From IMG/VR virus record IMGVR_UViG_3300005253_000015, positions 47,457 through 111,456 of that record: a DNA stretch of 64,000 nucleotides; one strand, written 5' to 3'. A model generated the notes under the pieces. That model did no database searches, had not been told where the DNA came from, and was given only the letters and a program-made list of their open reading frames with translations. Origin of the DNA: a virus. Below, one piece after another: positions 26,076 through 34,255 of this stretch. The translations under genes and the position numbers were made by a program. Every line of letters starts with the position of its first letter. Position 1 is the stretch's first letter.

Positions 26076-26320
26076 TGTCTAATATAAAAGAGAAGTTTAT
26101 TGAGAATACTATCAATCTAAGTCTTGGTGCTTTAAAGGCAAGAGAGATATTTGAGGGGTCTCGAAGGGTTGCTAATGATAATCCTTTAAGAAAAATTCAG
26201 AATATTATTTCTGTTGTTATAGGCGAAATTAAATATTATATTGATAATAATATATTAGGTAAGTATCAAGAGAAAGTTCACGATTTTTTAAGTGATTTGT
26301 TTTTAGGTAGTTATAAATAA
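26075..26320 (+). CDS. Unknown helical protein
   Basis: 81 aa, mostly helical (LSLGALKAREIFEGSRRV; KYQEKVHDFLSDLF). No motif. Start overlaps the preceding stop by 1 nt (TAATG). Confidence 0.52.
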   Translation: MSNIKEKFIENTINLSLGALKAREIFEGSRRVANDNPLRKIQNIISVVIGEIKYYIDNNILGKYQEKVHDFLSDLFLGSYK

Positions 26321-26332
26321 TGAGGGAATTAG

Positions 26333-26782
26333 ATGGCTGATTTAGATAAATGTGTTAATGACTTATTGGATATGTATTTATATGCTCATGAAGTAGTGGA
26401 ATTAACCACAATTGAAATGGAGAAAGGTGTGCAAGACTTTTTTCGTGAGACGGAGATTAGTATTGAATCAATGGAAGAGAGTGAAGCCTTTTCAAGAATG
26501 ATTGGTGATAATATAGCTGAACTTATTAATATCACCAATAATTTAAAAAAGTGTGTTCTTAATAATAAAGTTATTACTCCTCTTATCGCTGGTATGAAAC
26601 ATACATGTATACCATTTAATAATACTCTCGACACATTGTTTAATAAATATGTTAAAAATCTTAAAGATAATTATAATAGTAATTCAAAAAGGTCAATGGA
26701 GAGTTTAGATATATTAGTTAGGGCTCAAATAATTAAAGAAACTGCTATAGGAGCTATATCAAGCTATAGATGTAAAAAATGA
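26333..26782 (+). CDS. Unknown helical protein
   Basis: 149 aa, all-alpha, acidic N-terminus (LDKCVNDLLDMYLYAHEVV), four-helix-bundle-like. No family recognised. Followed by the palindromic start region of 26802. Confidence 0.52.
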   Translation: MADLDKCVNDLLDMYLYAHEVVELTTIEMEKGVQDFFRETEISIESMEESEAFSRMIGDNIAELINITNNLKKCVLNNKVITPLIAGMKHTCIPFNNTLDTLFNKYVKNLKDNYNSNSKRSMESLDILVRAQIIKETAIGAISSYRCKK

Positions 26783-26787
26783 ATAAT

Positions 26788-26804
26788 GAGGTGATGACAT
26801 CATG
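26788..26804 (+). promoter_or_regulatory. Palindromic RBS/start element, copy 1
   Basis: GAGGTGATGACATCATG: the Shine-Dalgarno site and the ATG of 26802 are joined by a TGATG-A-CATCA palindrome. Same element at 27292-27308 with one base changed. Could be an operator or an RNA hairpin hiding the start. Confidence 0.5.
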
Positions 26805-27290
26805 ACGGCTGAGGGAGTATTAAAAAAAGCAATAAATATTTTTGGTATTACGGATAAATGTTTAATAAGTAGTTTCATCCTTCCCGATGGAAATGTTCTA
26901 GATATAAGAAGTAGCTATGATGGTCATCATCAAGAGCATAGTGCTGTAGCCGAAATATACCCCTCTAGTCTTGAATATCATGCTCCTTTTATATTCATGC
27001 AAGATGCTTCCGCTTTATCTTTGTACACTTTTAAGAATCAGTTTGGACTTGATATAAGTATACAGAATGATGTATCTAAAAAGCAATGGGATAAATTGGA
27101 AGAATGTATATGTTATTATGATTCAGAGAAAACTAAGAAAGTTCATTATGGTTTTTTGGATGAAATCTCTAATTTATTTCCAAAAACTATAGTATATGAA
27201 ATATCTTCTACTACACCGAAGGAATGCATTGATATGATTAAAAAGATTAAAAGACACCATAAGGATATAATGATTGAAAAAGGTAAATAA
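26802..27290 (+). CDS. Unknown protein
   Basis: 162 aa, alpha/beta. A short His-rich patch (SYDGHHQEHSAVAEI) is notable but matches no family I know. Strong GAGGTGATG ribosome site within a palindrome. Unrecognised. Confidence 0.55.
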   Translation: MTAEGVLKKAINIFGITDKCLISSFILPDGNVLDIRSSYDGHHQEHSAVAEIYPSSLEYHAPFIFMQDASALSLYTFKNQFGLDISIQNDVSKKQWDKLEECICYYDSEKTKKVHYGFLDEISNLFPKTIVYEISSTTPKECIDMIKKIKRHHKDIMIEKGK

Positions 27291-27291
27291 A

Positions 27292-27308
27292 GAGGTGATG
27301 GCATCATG
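27292..27308 (+). promoter_or_regulatory. Palindromic RBS/start element, copy 2
   Basis: GAGGTGATGGCATCATG with the palindrome TGATG-G-CATCA. It starts a five-codon frame (27306-27323), not a full gene. Confidence 0.5.
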
Positions 27309-27323
27309 ACTGGTACAACGTGA
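27306..27323 (+). CDS. Possible five-codon leader peptide
   Basis: ATG ACT GGT ACA ACG TGA, with a strong Shine-Dalgarno site and its stop overlapping the ATG of 27323 (TGATG). Either a leader controlling the next gene or the stub left when a duplicated start region lost its gene. Confidence 0.3.
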   Translation: MTGTT

Positions 27324-27514
27324 TGTCAGTTATATATAAAAGAGACCATAAAAAAAAGAAAAAGTTTCCACGAGTCAATCACCGAAACTATCATATCGCA
27401 AATCGTAATAAAGCGAAACGTAGAATCTATCGTAGAAGTGGATGGAAAATTTTAAGATTCCCAGATTATTTTATGGAAATAGATAAATTTCCATATATAG
27501 TTAAAAGAAAGTAA
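27323..27514 (+). CDS. Small basic protein, possible nuclease fragment
   Basis: 63 aa, very basic (RDHKKKKKFPRVNHRNYHIANR). The C-terminal RRIYRRSGWKILRFPDYF resembles the closing strand and helix of Vsr/DUF559-type endonucleases. Too short for an active enzyme, so a remnant or a nucleic-acid-binding peptide. A GTG at 27320 is a second possible start. Confidence 0.45.
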   Translation: MSVIYKRDHKKKKKFPRVNHRNYHIANRNKAKRRIYRRSGWKILRFPDYFMEIDKFPYIVKRK

Positions 27515-27545
27515 AGTTTATAATTATTAATTCATATTATCCAAT

Positions 27546-28028
27546 ATGAGTGAGTTCAATAAACTTTACCATGAATATATTACTAAAGGGAAGTCTTGTA
27601 AAGAGATTGCAAAAGATATTGGGATGTCTGCATCTGGATTATATAAAAAACTCGCTAAACTTAGAATAAGGAAGGTTAAGGGAAGCTTTGTAAGTGGTAA
27701 AAACCATCATCAATGGAAGGGTGGTAGAGTTATCAAAAATGGTTATATTAGAGTATATTCCCCAGAACATCCATATAGAGACTATGATAGATATGTAGCA
27801 GCACACCATTTGATTATGGAGAAAAAGATTGGGCGATATATATTAAAGGGTGAGGAAGTACATCATATTAATGGTGATAAATTAAATAATAATATTGACA
27901 ATCTCTTTCTTTCAACTAAAAGGGAACATGCAGCCTTACATCAACAACTTCAATGTATAGGAAAGGAATTATATAAAAGAGGAATAATCGGTTTTAATAA
28001 TAAAATCGGTCAATATTATATCAAATAA
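27546..28028 (+). CDS. HTH-HNH endonuclease (copy 2 of 3)
   Basis: 160 aa. HTH (SCKEIAKDIGMSASGLYKKL), then HHQWKGGRVIKNGYIRVYSP and the HNH core AHHLIMEKKIGRYI..VHHINGDKLNNNIDNLFL, closing with LYKRGIIGFNNKIGQYYIK. Close in layout to 24422-24925 and 54112-54744. Likely homing-type endonuclease. Confidence 0.82.
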   Translation: MSEFNKLYHEYITKGKSCKEIAKDIGMSASGLYKKLAKLRIRKVKGSFVSGKNHHQWKGGRVIKNGYIRVYSPEHPYRDYDRYVAAHHLIMEKKIGRYILKGEEVHHINGDKLNNNIDNLFLSTKREHAALHQQLQCIGKELYKRGIIGFNNKIGQYYIK

Positions 28029-28082
28029 GATTTACCCATATATTATTAAAAAAGTCCAAAAGGACTAAATTTTTTTTCTTTA

Positions 28083-28118
28083 TTAAAATTTATATAATCT
28101 GGTGTTGTATTATACATT
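28083..28118 (+). promoter_or_regulatory. Leaderless promoter
   Basis: AAAATTTATATAATCTGG, with the TATA centre about 27 nt before the ATG at 28119 and no Shine-Dalgarno site between. Confidence 0.55.
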
Positions 28119-28538
28119 ATGGATTTAACAAAAAAACAAAAAATTGCATTGGGTGTTGGTATACCCGTTGGCTTACTCTCTATTTTAGCAATAAGTAAAA
28201 TGTCGGGTACATTTACTAGACGTGGAATAGGTCAACCAGCACCGAGAAAGAAAATCCTACCATCTATATTAACAAGACGTAGGAGAGGATACAATTCTGG
28301 AGAATGGGTTACTACACCTCAATATCCTATTAGAAACATTGTTGACTTGCCTAGACAAATTAGGGGTAGAGGTAGTATAATTGAAGGTGGTAGAGCTTCT
28401 CAATTCAGTATTACTCCCCCTGACATAAGAGCTGCTACTACTAAGGATGAACTAGAAGCATATTTAGAAAGAAAAGAAGCTAGACGAATGCTTAAAATAT
28501 ATGATAGAAATAGAGCATTAATACAAGCCGCAGGGTGA
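28119..28538 (+). CDS. Basic protein with N-terminal membrane span
   Basis: 139 aa. Lys-rich start, then hydrophobic residues about 11-25 (LGVGIPVGLLSILAI), then a basic Arg-rich body (TRRRRGYNSGEW; RQIRGRGSIIEGGRA). The layout suits a membrane-anchored DNA- or virion-associated protein. Unrecognised. Own leaderless promoter; overlaps the next frame. Confidence 0.55.
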   Translation: MDLTKKQKIALGVGIPVGLLSILAISKMSGTFTRRGIGQPAPRKKILPSILTRRRRGYNSGEWVTTPQYPIRNIVDLPRQIRGRGSIIEGGRASQFSITPPDIRAATTKDELEAYLERKEARRMLKIYDRNRALIQAAG

Positions 28539-28546
28539 GATTAATT

Positions 28547-28996
28547 ATGCCATTTAAACATAAAGCTTGGAAACTTCAAGAAGCACAAGCAGAGGAAAAA
28601 CGTCATGATATTTTAGACCAGCAATCTTTGGCTGAGAGCAATAAGGCAAGAGTAGCTGGAGCATTAGAGACAAAAAGAAATTGGCAACGTAATCAACAGT
28701 TAAAGACAGATAGAGAAGTTGCTGAAAGATTGGCTCGTGATAAAAGGGAGGCTGTACGAAAGGAAGAGAGAAAACGTAAGAAACATGATTCTAAATATTA
28801 CACAGATAAAAAAAGGTCTGAGAAAAATGTTGGTCGTCAAAGGGATGTGGGTATTACAGAGCATAGGTATCGTGGCGAGAGTAATCTACGACCACAACCA
28901 GCACCAAGAAGGAGAGCTATTCCTAAGTCCATAGAAGAAAGACGTGCTATTAATAGGAAGCAAGTCCATGATATGGGTATAAATGGTCAGCGTTAA
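28547..28996 (+). CDS. Highly charged basic protein
   Basis: 149 aa, Arg/Lys/Glu-rich helix (RLARDKREAVRKEERKRKKH) with a C-terminal Pro/Arg patch (RPQPAPRRRAIPKS). The ATG at 28547 is 7 nt after GGGTGAG; a GTG at 28535 is an in-frame alternative. Likely binds nucleic acid. Ends overlapping the convergent 28993 gene. Confidence 0.55.
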   Translation: MPFKHKAWKLQEAQAEEKRHDILDQQSLAESNKARVAGALETKRNWQRNQQLKTDREVAERLARDKREAVRKEERKRKKHDSKYYTDKKRSEKNVGRQRDVGITEHRYRGESNLRPQPAPRRRAIPKSIEERRAINRKQVHDMGINGQR

Positions 28997-29448
28997 AAAG
29001 TAATGGAAAAATCTTTAGTTGGCTTATTTTCTATTTTAAAATCCATGAAGCAATTAGGGCATCTATAATGAAAATAGTCTGGGTCATCATTCTGAGAATG
29101 TAATGAAAATATTGATATCATACTACCATCTACTCCCTTACATTTAGGGCATATATATACACCATTTATTATAACTGGGTCATATTTATTTCCAGATAAA
29201 TCCTCGAATTGCTCCTCTTTATTAGTCCAATCTTCTTTCATAGTGGTATATCCAGCTGAAGCCAGTTCTGTTTTTATATCTGGAATATACATTCTCATTG
29301 AAACACTTTTTCTGTCTGTGGCACATACATATCTAAATATCACGAGTTTGTCATACCCTTCTTTATCACTAGCAATTACTGCTGGTTTGGATACCATCAT
29401 TGATTTACCACATTCGTTACACAAAATCTCTACTATTGGAAAAGTCAT
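28993..29448 (-). CDS. Zinc-ribbon protein
   Basis: 151 aa with two Cys-pair modules: N-terminal ILCNECGKSMM..CATDR and C-terminal YICPKCKGVDG..FHYRCPNCFMDF. Last gene of the long minus-strand zinc-ribbon run (28993-38100). Unknown function. Confidence 0.62.
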   Translation of the reverse strand: MTFPIVEILCNECGKSMMVSKPAVIASDKEGYDKLVIFRYVCATDRKSVSMRMYIPDIKTELASAGYTTMKEDWTNKEEQFEDLSGNKYDPVIINGVYICPKCKGVDGSMISIFSLHSQNDDPDYFHYRCPNCFMDFKIENKPTKDFSITF

Positions 29449-29494
29449 GCTAACACCAATTTACCTCTATATATTTTTATCATTATTGGAAATT

Positions 29495-29743
29495 CTATGA
29501 TTCATCACCTTCTTTTTTGAAAGGTCGTTTAAACCATGTTTTTAATATAAAAGGTATTACATCATGCATATCAATAATATCTTCTTTCTTTATTTTTATT
29601 ATATATGTGCTATTACATGTAGTAGTTTTACCTAATAATGATATACTTATTTTACCACATTCATTTGTTGGATAATGAAAAACTTGTCCACATTTCTCAC
29701 AAGCATAATATTCTTCTTGATAATTCATATTATTTCTCAACAA
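29495..29743 (-). CDS. Zinc-ribbon protein
   Basis: 82 aa; ACEKCGQVFHYPTNECGK, then a TTTC, gives Cys pairs, followed by a helix ending in RPFKKEGDE. Start 29743 overlaps the upstream gene; the ATG at 29728 (MNYQEEYY) just after its stop is an equally good start. Confidence 0.58.
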   Translation of the reverse strand: MLRNNMNYQEEYYACEKCGQVFHYPTNECGKISISLLGKTTTCNSTYIIKIKKEDIIDMHDVIPFILKTWFKRPFKKEGDES

Positions 29744-30101
29744 CTCCTTTTTTTAATCCTATTATTAATATAAATTTGAAAAGCTCTTTTATTGTAATAT
29801 CTCCAAAAGGAGAAAAATATATAAATTCAGATGTTAATTGATTAGCAATTATTTTAAAGTCTGCTGTTTTTATGAATATTTCCATTCCTATCATATTATC
29901 TTTTTCTATTTTAATAATATTTGTAGGAAGTATTTTGCTTTTATTAAGTAAATTAATGGTTTTGTCTAAAGCCTCTCTGTTTTCTTTTGTATCTGGAACA
30001 TACTCATTATATTTTTCATACCAAATACCATTTTCTTTCCATATTGAAATATCCCATCTCTCTGGTTGTATTATATCCATTTTTACATTACTCTGTTTCA
30101 A
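29730..30101 (-). CDS. Unknown protein
   Basis: 123 aa, alpha/beta (PERWDISIWKENGIWYEKYN; TADFKIIANQLTSEFIYF). No motif. Start overlaps the upstream 50-aa gene by 14 nt; ATG 30080 is an alternative. Confidence 0.52.
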   Translation of the reverse strand: MKQSNVKMDIIQPERWDISIWKENGIWYEKYNEYVPDTKENREALDKTINLLNKSKILPTNIIKIEKDNMIGMEIFIKTADFKIIANQLTSEFIYFSPFGDITIKELFKFILIIGLKKGVVEK

Positions 30102-30240
30102 TCTTTTTCTTTAGTATTATTTCTAATCTATCTAACATTCTCATACTATTATTCCTAACCCCTTCATGCTCTTCTGCTTGAAAATAACCCCGAAGTTGAT
30201 TTATTATATTTTCTACTTCTTGCATATCATTTAAAACCAT
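30088..30240 (-). CDS. 50-aa helical protein
   Basis: MVLNDMQEVENIINQLRGYF.. with an amphipathic helical C-terminus (MLDRLEIILKKKIETE). Tightly packed between neighbours of the same strand. Unrecognised. Confidence 0.48.
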   Translation of the reverse strand: MVLNDMQEVENIINQLRGYFQAEEHEGVRNNSMRMLDRLEIILKKKIETE

Positions 30241-30243
30241 TTT

Positions 30244-30429
30244 TTACATCAACTCCCTTCTTTTTTTAAAATAACTATCTCTTTTTTTTATATTATCTGG
30301 ATGCCTACACCATTTTAAAGGATAGAAAACGTCTTCTTTATTACCAGTATAGTACCGACAGAAAAGACATACATCCTCTACATTTATCTCTCCCTCATGG
30401 ATAGGACATCCCGTAAATATTAAACTCAT
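30244..30429 (-). CDS. Cys-containing small protein
   Basis: 61 aa from the ATG at 30429, chosen because it overlaps the upstream stop as ATGA; an in-frame ATG at 30468 would add 13 residues inside the upstream gene. GCPIHEGEINVEDVCLFCRY..KWCRHP gives a C/CxxC/C set, possibly a zinc site. Confidence 0.52.
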   Translation of the reverse strand: MSLIFTGCPIHEGEINVEDVCLFCRYYTGNKEDVFYPLKWCRHPDNIKKRDSYFKKRRELM

Positions 30430-30563
30430 AATTCTATCTCTATTTTGTATGTTTCTTTTATAGGACACATTTTTTCAAAGCAAAAATAACAACACTGCCG
30501 ACCACAAGAACAGCAAATATCTCTATCTTTATTCCATATTGTACATATATTCATACAGCCCAT
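30426..30563 (-). CDS. 45-aa Cys-rich protein
   Basis: Nine Cys in 45 residues (MGCMNICTIW, DICCSCGRQCCYFCFEKMC): CCxCxxxCCxxC is dense enough for two zinc ions or an Fe-S site. Stop overlaps the next ATG by 4 nt. Confidence 0.52.
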   Translation of the reverse strand: MGCMNICTIWNKDRDICCSCGRQCCYFCFEKMCPIKETYKIEIEL

Positions 30564-30594
30564 TGATGCTGGTATAAGTTTAGTTATAACCGTT

Positions 30595-30783
30595 TTAACA
30601 CCACCCCTTTAAATCATAGTTTCCTTCTTCAATCCTATTTCTTAACAGTTTTATATAAGCAATCATCGCTTCATACTTAACTTTATCTTCATAATTTGGT
30701 GGTGGTATTGTATAGATTGACTTCAAACACACATCTGTATTTATATCAAGCCATTCTAATAACAGTTCTTTATTGAGACTCAT
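30595..30783 (-). CDS. Helical small protein
   Basis: 62 aa (ELLLEWLDINTDVCLKSIYT; YEAMIAYIKLLRNRIEEGNY). Helical-hairpin-like, no motif. Starts 1 nt after the upstream stop. Confidence 0.5.
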   Translation of the reverse strand: MSLNKELLLEWLDINTDVCLKSIYTIPPPNYEDKVKYEAMIAYIKLLRNRIEEGNYDLKGWC

Positions 30784-30784
30784 T

Positions 30785-30910
30785 TTAATATTTACACCCT
30801 ATGCATATTGGTTTTTCTTTCCTTTTATTTGATAATTTCCAGCGAATCCACCATTTAAATGGCATAACAAGATTTATACCGCATATTCTACATTTTTCTT
30901 TTATATCCAT
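30785..30910 (-). CDS. 41-aa zinc-ribbon peptide
   Basis: CRICGINLVMPFKWWIRWKL then ICIGC: one CxxC/CxxC ribbon of minimal size. Overlaps the end of the upstream gene by 10 nt. Confidence 0.5.
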   Translation of the reverse strand: MDIKEKCRICGINLVMPFKWWIRWKLSNKRKEKPICIGCKY

Positions 30911-31071
30911 TTTAATATTGTTCCTTCTTCTTTTTGTTTACTTCTTTCATAACAAATATCACAAATTCCATCCTTATTATTTTTTCTCATATTTCTTGGT
31001 AGACTCTCATAAGTAAGCCCACACTGTTTACAAGTAAATTCTATTGATTTAATCTTTATCTTTACTGTCAT
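30901..31071 (-). CDS. 56-aa zinc-ribbon protein
   Basis: FTCKQCGLTYESLPRNMRK..GICDICYERSKQ: CxxC/CxxC ribbon with a charged tail. Overlaps both neighbours. Confidence 0.52.
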   Translation of the reverse strand: MTVKIKIKSIEFTCKQCGLTYESLPRNMRKNNKDGICDICYERSKQKEEGTILKWI

Positions 31072-31180
31072 ACCAATCCTCTATGTTTGATAACATATCA
31101 CATTCCCAACACTCAACTATTCCCCCAGTTAAATGTCTTTTAACAGATTCCTTTTTACATTTTGGACATGTTTCAGTCAT
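31049..31180 (-). CDS. 43-aa zinc-ribbon peptide
   Basis: TCPKCKKESVKRHLTGGIVECWECDM: compact CxxC/CxxC ribbon. Overlaps the next start by 23 nt. Confidence 0.5.
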   Translation of the reverse strand: MTETCPKCKKESVKRHLTGGIVECWECDMLSNIEDWYDSKDKD

Positions 31181-31182
31181 TA

Positions 31183-31362
31183 TTATTCCTTATTTACCTT
31201 TTTAAGTATTTTACCACAATAAGGGCAGTATTTAATTTCTGAAGTTTGACAATCAGTTGTACCACAATAATGTCCATGAATCTCCCACTTTCCAAAATAC
31301 CCTTTTTGTATAATATCCTCATCATAAGCATTTGTAAATTCTTTACAACAATATCCAGTCAT
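31183..31362 (-). CDS. 59-aa zinc-ribbon protein
   Basis: GYCCKEF, then GHYCGTTDCQTSEIKYCPYCGKILKK: C-terminal CPYCGK ribbon pairs with HYCGTTDC. Preceded and followed by short same-strand genes. Confidence 0.52.
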   Translation of the reverse strand: MTGYCCKEFTNAYDEDIIQKGYFGKWEIHGHYCGTTDCQTSEIKYCPYCGKILKKVNKE

Positions 31363-31365
31363 TAT

Positions 31366-31692
31366 TTATGTCTCTCCGTGAGTTTTTGAGTTCTTTATAT
31401 CCCAATCAATAACAATTACAGCATTACTATTGGGATATTCAAGTCTGATTTTTCTATGAAAATAAATGTTATGGTCTTTATTACATATCCAATACATTCT
31501 ACCGTGATTATAGTTAGTACACTTAATACAGTTATTAGAGAGCCTAAGTGTATTTATATAATCAATAACAGTCCTTTTAGAGTACGCATTTAGATAAACT
31601 TCGATTAGCTGTAATATGTCTCTTTTTATCTTATCAAACTCTTCCTTAGATATTATTTCATACAATGCTTTTTCATATTCGTTCTCGTTCAT
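31366..31692 (-). CDS. Helical protein with Cys module
   Basis: 108 aa. N-terminal helices (about 1-50), then NNCIKCTNYNHGRMYWICNKDH, a C/C..C/H module, and a C-terminal beta hairpin (NAVIVIDWDI). Unknown. Start/stop overlap with the 305-aa gene (ATG at 31692). Confidence 0.55.
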   Translation of the reverse strand: MNENEYEKALYEIISKEEFDKIKRDILQLIEVYLNAYSKRTVIDYINTLRLSNNCIKCTNYNHGRMYWICNKDHNIYFHRKIRLEYPNSNAVIVIDWDIKNSKTHGET

Positions 31693-32609
31693 TATTCCTT
31701 ACTCTCCTTTGTTATATTATTCATAAAGATACTTATTCCCTCATTAGATGTTGGTTTTTTATTGTCTTCTACTTGTCTTTTCATTTTTGTACCAAAATGA
31801 ACACCACAATAATTACAATAATTAGAACTAAACACTCTCTCTATCTCAGAACCGCAAAAACCACATACCTCATTATTCTTTAGAGTCTCTATCCAACTCT
31901 TATAGTTAGGGTCAAGTTTAGCTCGTATTTCATCATGCTCGATATTATTTTCATCCTTTACCCTAACGATATCCATAGGAGTGGGATTTAGATAAGCATT
32001 AAGCATATCCTTTATAACTGATATATCACTATTCTGTGAAGGGATTTTAATATCATTATTGACTTTTCTATCTGATTTTTTAAATAGATTTAATGCAGAT
32101 AAATGTGCTATTCTATATAGTATAGGTATAACATTAGCAGTAATAATATTTTTGTTATCATTGTAAACTCTAAATTCTATTCTACTATTTTCCCTTATTG
32201 ATATAATATTTTGAATATCAATAAATGTATGGGCTGGATTCTCACAATTATATACAAATGTAGAGCTAATCTTTGATTTAAGAACCCCTTCATGGTAGAA
32301 AGAAAAATCACTATTTATTCCCAAGTCTGTATCAGTAAACCACCCAAAATATACCCATGCATTACTTGCTGGTACTGATAACAGTTGTCTTGATTCTCCT
32401 ATATCACCTACAGAATTACTCATCTTAGGTTCATATGTATTCTCCCATGTAGAGCCGTTAATACCTACATCATCTAGCCTAATTGGTCTAAAACCAAAAC
32501 TCCCTTTTGTTTGATTAGCTCTTATCTCTGTCTCTATCACGGCTTCCTTTAGTATATCAATACATTGATTATACAAATTTGGATTTGAATTTAATAACAT
32601 TTCTAACAT
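31692..32609 (-). CDS. Unknown protein with C-terminal zinc ribbon
   Basis: 305 aa. Middle part is beta-rich (SNAWVYFGWFTDTDLGINSD; RIEFRVYNDNKNIITANVIP), like a jelly roll. C-terminal VCGFCGSEIERVFSSNYCNYCG is a clear zinc ribbon. It could be a structural or adaptor protein; no family recognised. Largest gene of this minus run. Confidence 0.6.
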   Translation of the reverse strand: MLEMLLNSNPNLYNQCIDILKEAVIETEIRANQTKGSFGFRPIRLDDVGINGSTWENTYEPKMSNSVGDIGESRQLLSVPASNAWVYFGWFTDTDLGINSDFSFYHEGVLKSKISSTFVYNCENPAHTFIDIQNIISIRENSRIEFRVYNDNKNIITANVIPILYRIAHLSALNLFKKSDRKVNNDIKIPSQNSDISVIKDMLNAYLNPTPMDIVRVKDENNIEHDEIRAKLDPNYKSWIETLKNNEVCGFCGSEIERVFSSNYCNYCGVHFGTKMKRQVEDNKKPTSNEGISIFMNNITKESKE

Positions 32610-32649
32610 TTTCTATCCCTCATTTATATCTATTAGTGAGTTTTTGAGT

Positions 32650-32832
32650 TCATAATTTCATAAATTCTTTTTCTAATTTACCGTCAAGATTTACTTCCAT
32701 TAACATATCATCCAATAGTCCAGATAAATGATTGCATATATATTTCTTCGATGCCCATTCCTCTGTTTTAAGATGCTCTGTGAGCTCTATTAATTGTTCT
32801 AATCTATTAACTAAATTTTTCTTTTTTATCAT
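32650..32832 (-). CDS. Helical small protein
   Basis: 60 aa, coiled-coil-like (LVNRLEQLIELTEHLKTEEW). Start overlaps the upstream stop by 1 nt. Confidence 0.5.
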   Translation of the reverse strand: MIKKKNLVNRLEQLIELTEHLKTEEWASKKYICNHLSGLLDDMLMEVNLDGKLEKEFMKL

Positions 32833-33134
32833 TATTCATCCTTAAATAAATCTGTATATATTTCTTTCATCACTTTATTTTCTTCTGTAGTTAAACCAAA
32901 TGGATTATCTGATTCATGATTTGGGTTTACTTCTATTAGTGAGTTTTTTAGTTCTTTATATTTCTCAAGCCTTTTTTTGTACATGTCATGCCAGAATATA
33001 TAACCAGCCTTAAATACATTATCGAGTCTTTTTTGTAGTCCTTTCTGTGCCTCTTGATGACTTATTCGATTCATCATATCTACTGGAATATCAGTACCAG
33101 CATAACTAAAATCTCTAGCCGTTATTTTATTCAC
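32832..33134 (-). CDS. Helical protein, GTG start likely
   Basis: 100 aa from the GTG at 33134, which lies inside the end of the upstream gene (GGTGAATAA); an ATG at 33164 would overlap that gene by 38 nt. Helical (EAQKGLQKRLDNVFKAGYIF), no motif. Confidence 0.5.
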   Translation of the reverse strand: MNKITARDFSYAGTDIPVDMMNRISHQEAQKGLQKRLDNVFKAGYIFWHDMYKKRLEKYKELKNSLIEVNPNHESDNPFGLTTEENKVMKEIYTDLFKDE

Positions 33135-33300
33135 CCTTTTCAATCTTTTCCACAAACTCATCAAGATATGTAAGGCATAGCTTTACTCCATATAGTTTAT
33201 CATAACCAGAACCATCAAAACTCTTAGGGTCAAACTTTATCTTCATTTCTTCAATCCATTCTTTTAATATTGTTATTTTAATTACTTCTGTTTTAACCAT
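33127..33300 (-). CDS. 57-aa protein
   Basis: MVKTEVIKITILKEWIEEMK.. ending LDEFVEKIEKGE. Short, mixed; no motif. Start overlaps the end of the 33293 gene by 8 nt. Confidence 0.48.
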   Translation of the reverse strand: MVKTEVIKITILKEWIEEMKIKFDPKSFDGSGYDKLYGVKLCLTYLDEFVEKIEKGE

Positions 33301-33760
33301 TTATTATCCCTGCTTCTATATTTTTTTGTTTAATTTCTAGTAAATGTTTATTGGCTATATGCCTTCTTTCTTCTTTCCATTTCTTTTTTTGTTTAATATC
33401 TTTTTTAGGGATTGGTTTTAGGACTCTACTACCATGAGCTCTCATTTTTATACTATTATGGAGTTCACCTATTCCCCCACTTTTAGAAAATATCTTCATA
33501 TTATCTAATCTGGCTTGTTGATAAGGGGCTATATAGGCTTCTTTACCAGCCTTTATTCTCTCAATCACTTCTGGAGCTGCTTTATATGGAATGATAAGTT
33601 CTCTTTTTGTTTCTACTTGTTGTTGTATACTTCCAGTCGGAGAAAATAGATGCCAACGAATATAATCAGCAATTTTTAGATGAGCCTTGTTAGCTCTCTG
33701 TACTATTTTATCATACTCAGTACTGTTAAAGCCGACTGAGATTCTATTTTGGCGAACCAT
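33293..33760 (-). CDS. Ribbon-helix-helix protein with basic tail
   Basis: 155 aa. NRISVGFNSTEYDKIVQRAN..HLKIADYIRWHLF fits an N-terminal RHH DNA-binding unit (about 5-42). The C-terminus is basic (KDIKQKKKWKEERRHIANKH). May repress this operon or organise DNA. Overlaps the next zinc-ribbon gene by 17 nt. Confidence 0.58.
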   Translation of the reverse strand: MVRQNRISVGFNSTEYDKIVQRANKAHLKIADYIRWHLFSPTGSIQQQVETKRELIIPYKAAPEVIERIKAGKEAYIAPYQQARLDNMKIFSKSGGIGELHNSIKMRAHGSRVLKPIPKKDIKQKKKWKEERRHIANKHLLEIKQKNIEAGIING

Positions 33761-34058
33761 GCTTTACAATACTCTTTATTATTTCTGTTGTTTTTCTTAT
33801 TCGCTGACCGCAATTTGTACAGTATTTAGAGAATGGTTCTACTATCTCCTTATGACATATCTTACATATAAGAGCATATTTAACTGATGGTATATCAGAT
33901 AAACCCTCTACTCCATTGCCACAGTTCGGACAGTAATGGTACTCTCCATGTAGCTTCATACCACATTGTACACATACTATACTTGTAGTAGAGCTAAGTC
34001 TGAGCTGTTCTAATTGCTCTTTAATCTCGGCTTGGGTTGGTATCGGTTTCTTCCACAT
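33744..34058 (-). CDS. Double zinc-ribbon protein
   Basis: 104 aa. VCVQCGMKLHGEYHYCPNCG and ICKICHKEIVEPFSKYCTNCG are two similar CxxC/CxxC ribbons (about 29-48 and 65-86), like double zinc ribbon (DZR) domains. Overlaps both neighbours. Confidence 0.65.
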   Translation of the reverse strand: MWKKPIPTQAEIKEQLEQLRLSSTTSIVCVQCGMKLHGEYHYCPNCGNGVEGLSDIPSVKYALICKICHKEIVEPFSKYCTNCGQRIRKTTEIIKSIVKHGSPK

Positions 34059-34251
34059 CTTTTTCTTCTTTAATATCTTGCATTTCGTTGATTTTATCTA
34101 CCACAGCCTTAAATGTTTTAGTTATAGTTTCCATATTGCTATCAAAAAGGCTAATCATATTTACTATAACCCATAAACTACCTACTACAGTGTCTTCTAG
34201 TTGACTTACTCTTTTTTTTAATTTCTTTACTTTTTTTTTTGATGATGCCAC
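34021..34251 (-). CDS. Coiled-coil small protein
   Basis: 76 aa: basic start, then heptad-like SQLEDTVVGSLWVIVNMISL and ETITKTFKAVVDKINEMQ, acidic tail. Related in style to 34256-34459 next to it. Confidence 0.52.
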   Translation of the reverse strand: MASSKKKVKKLKKRVSQLEDTVVGSLWVIVNMISLFDSNMETITKTFKAVVDKINEMQDIKEEKDVEETDTNPSRD

Positions 34252-34255
34252 AATA

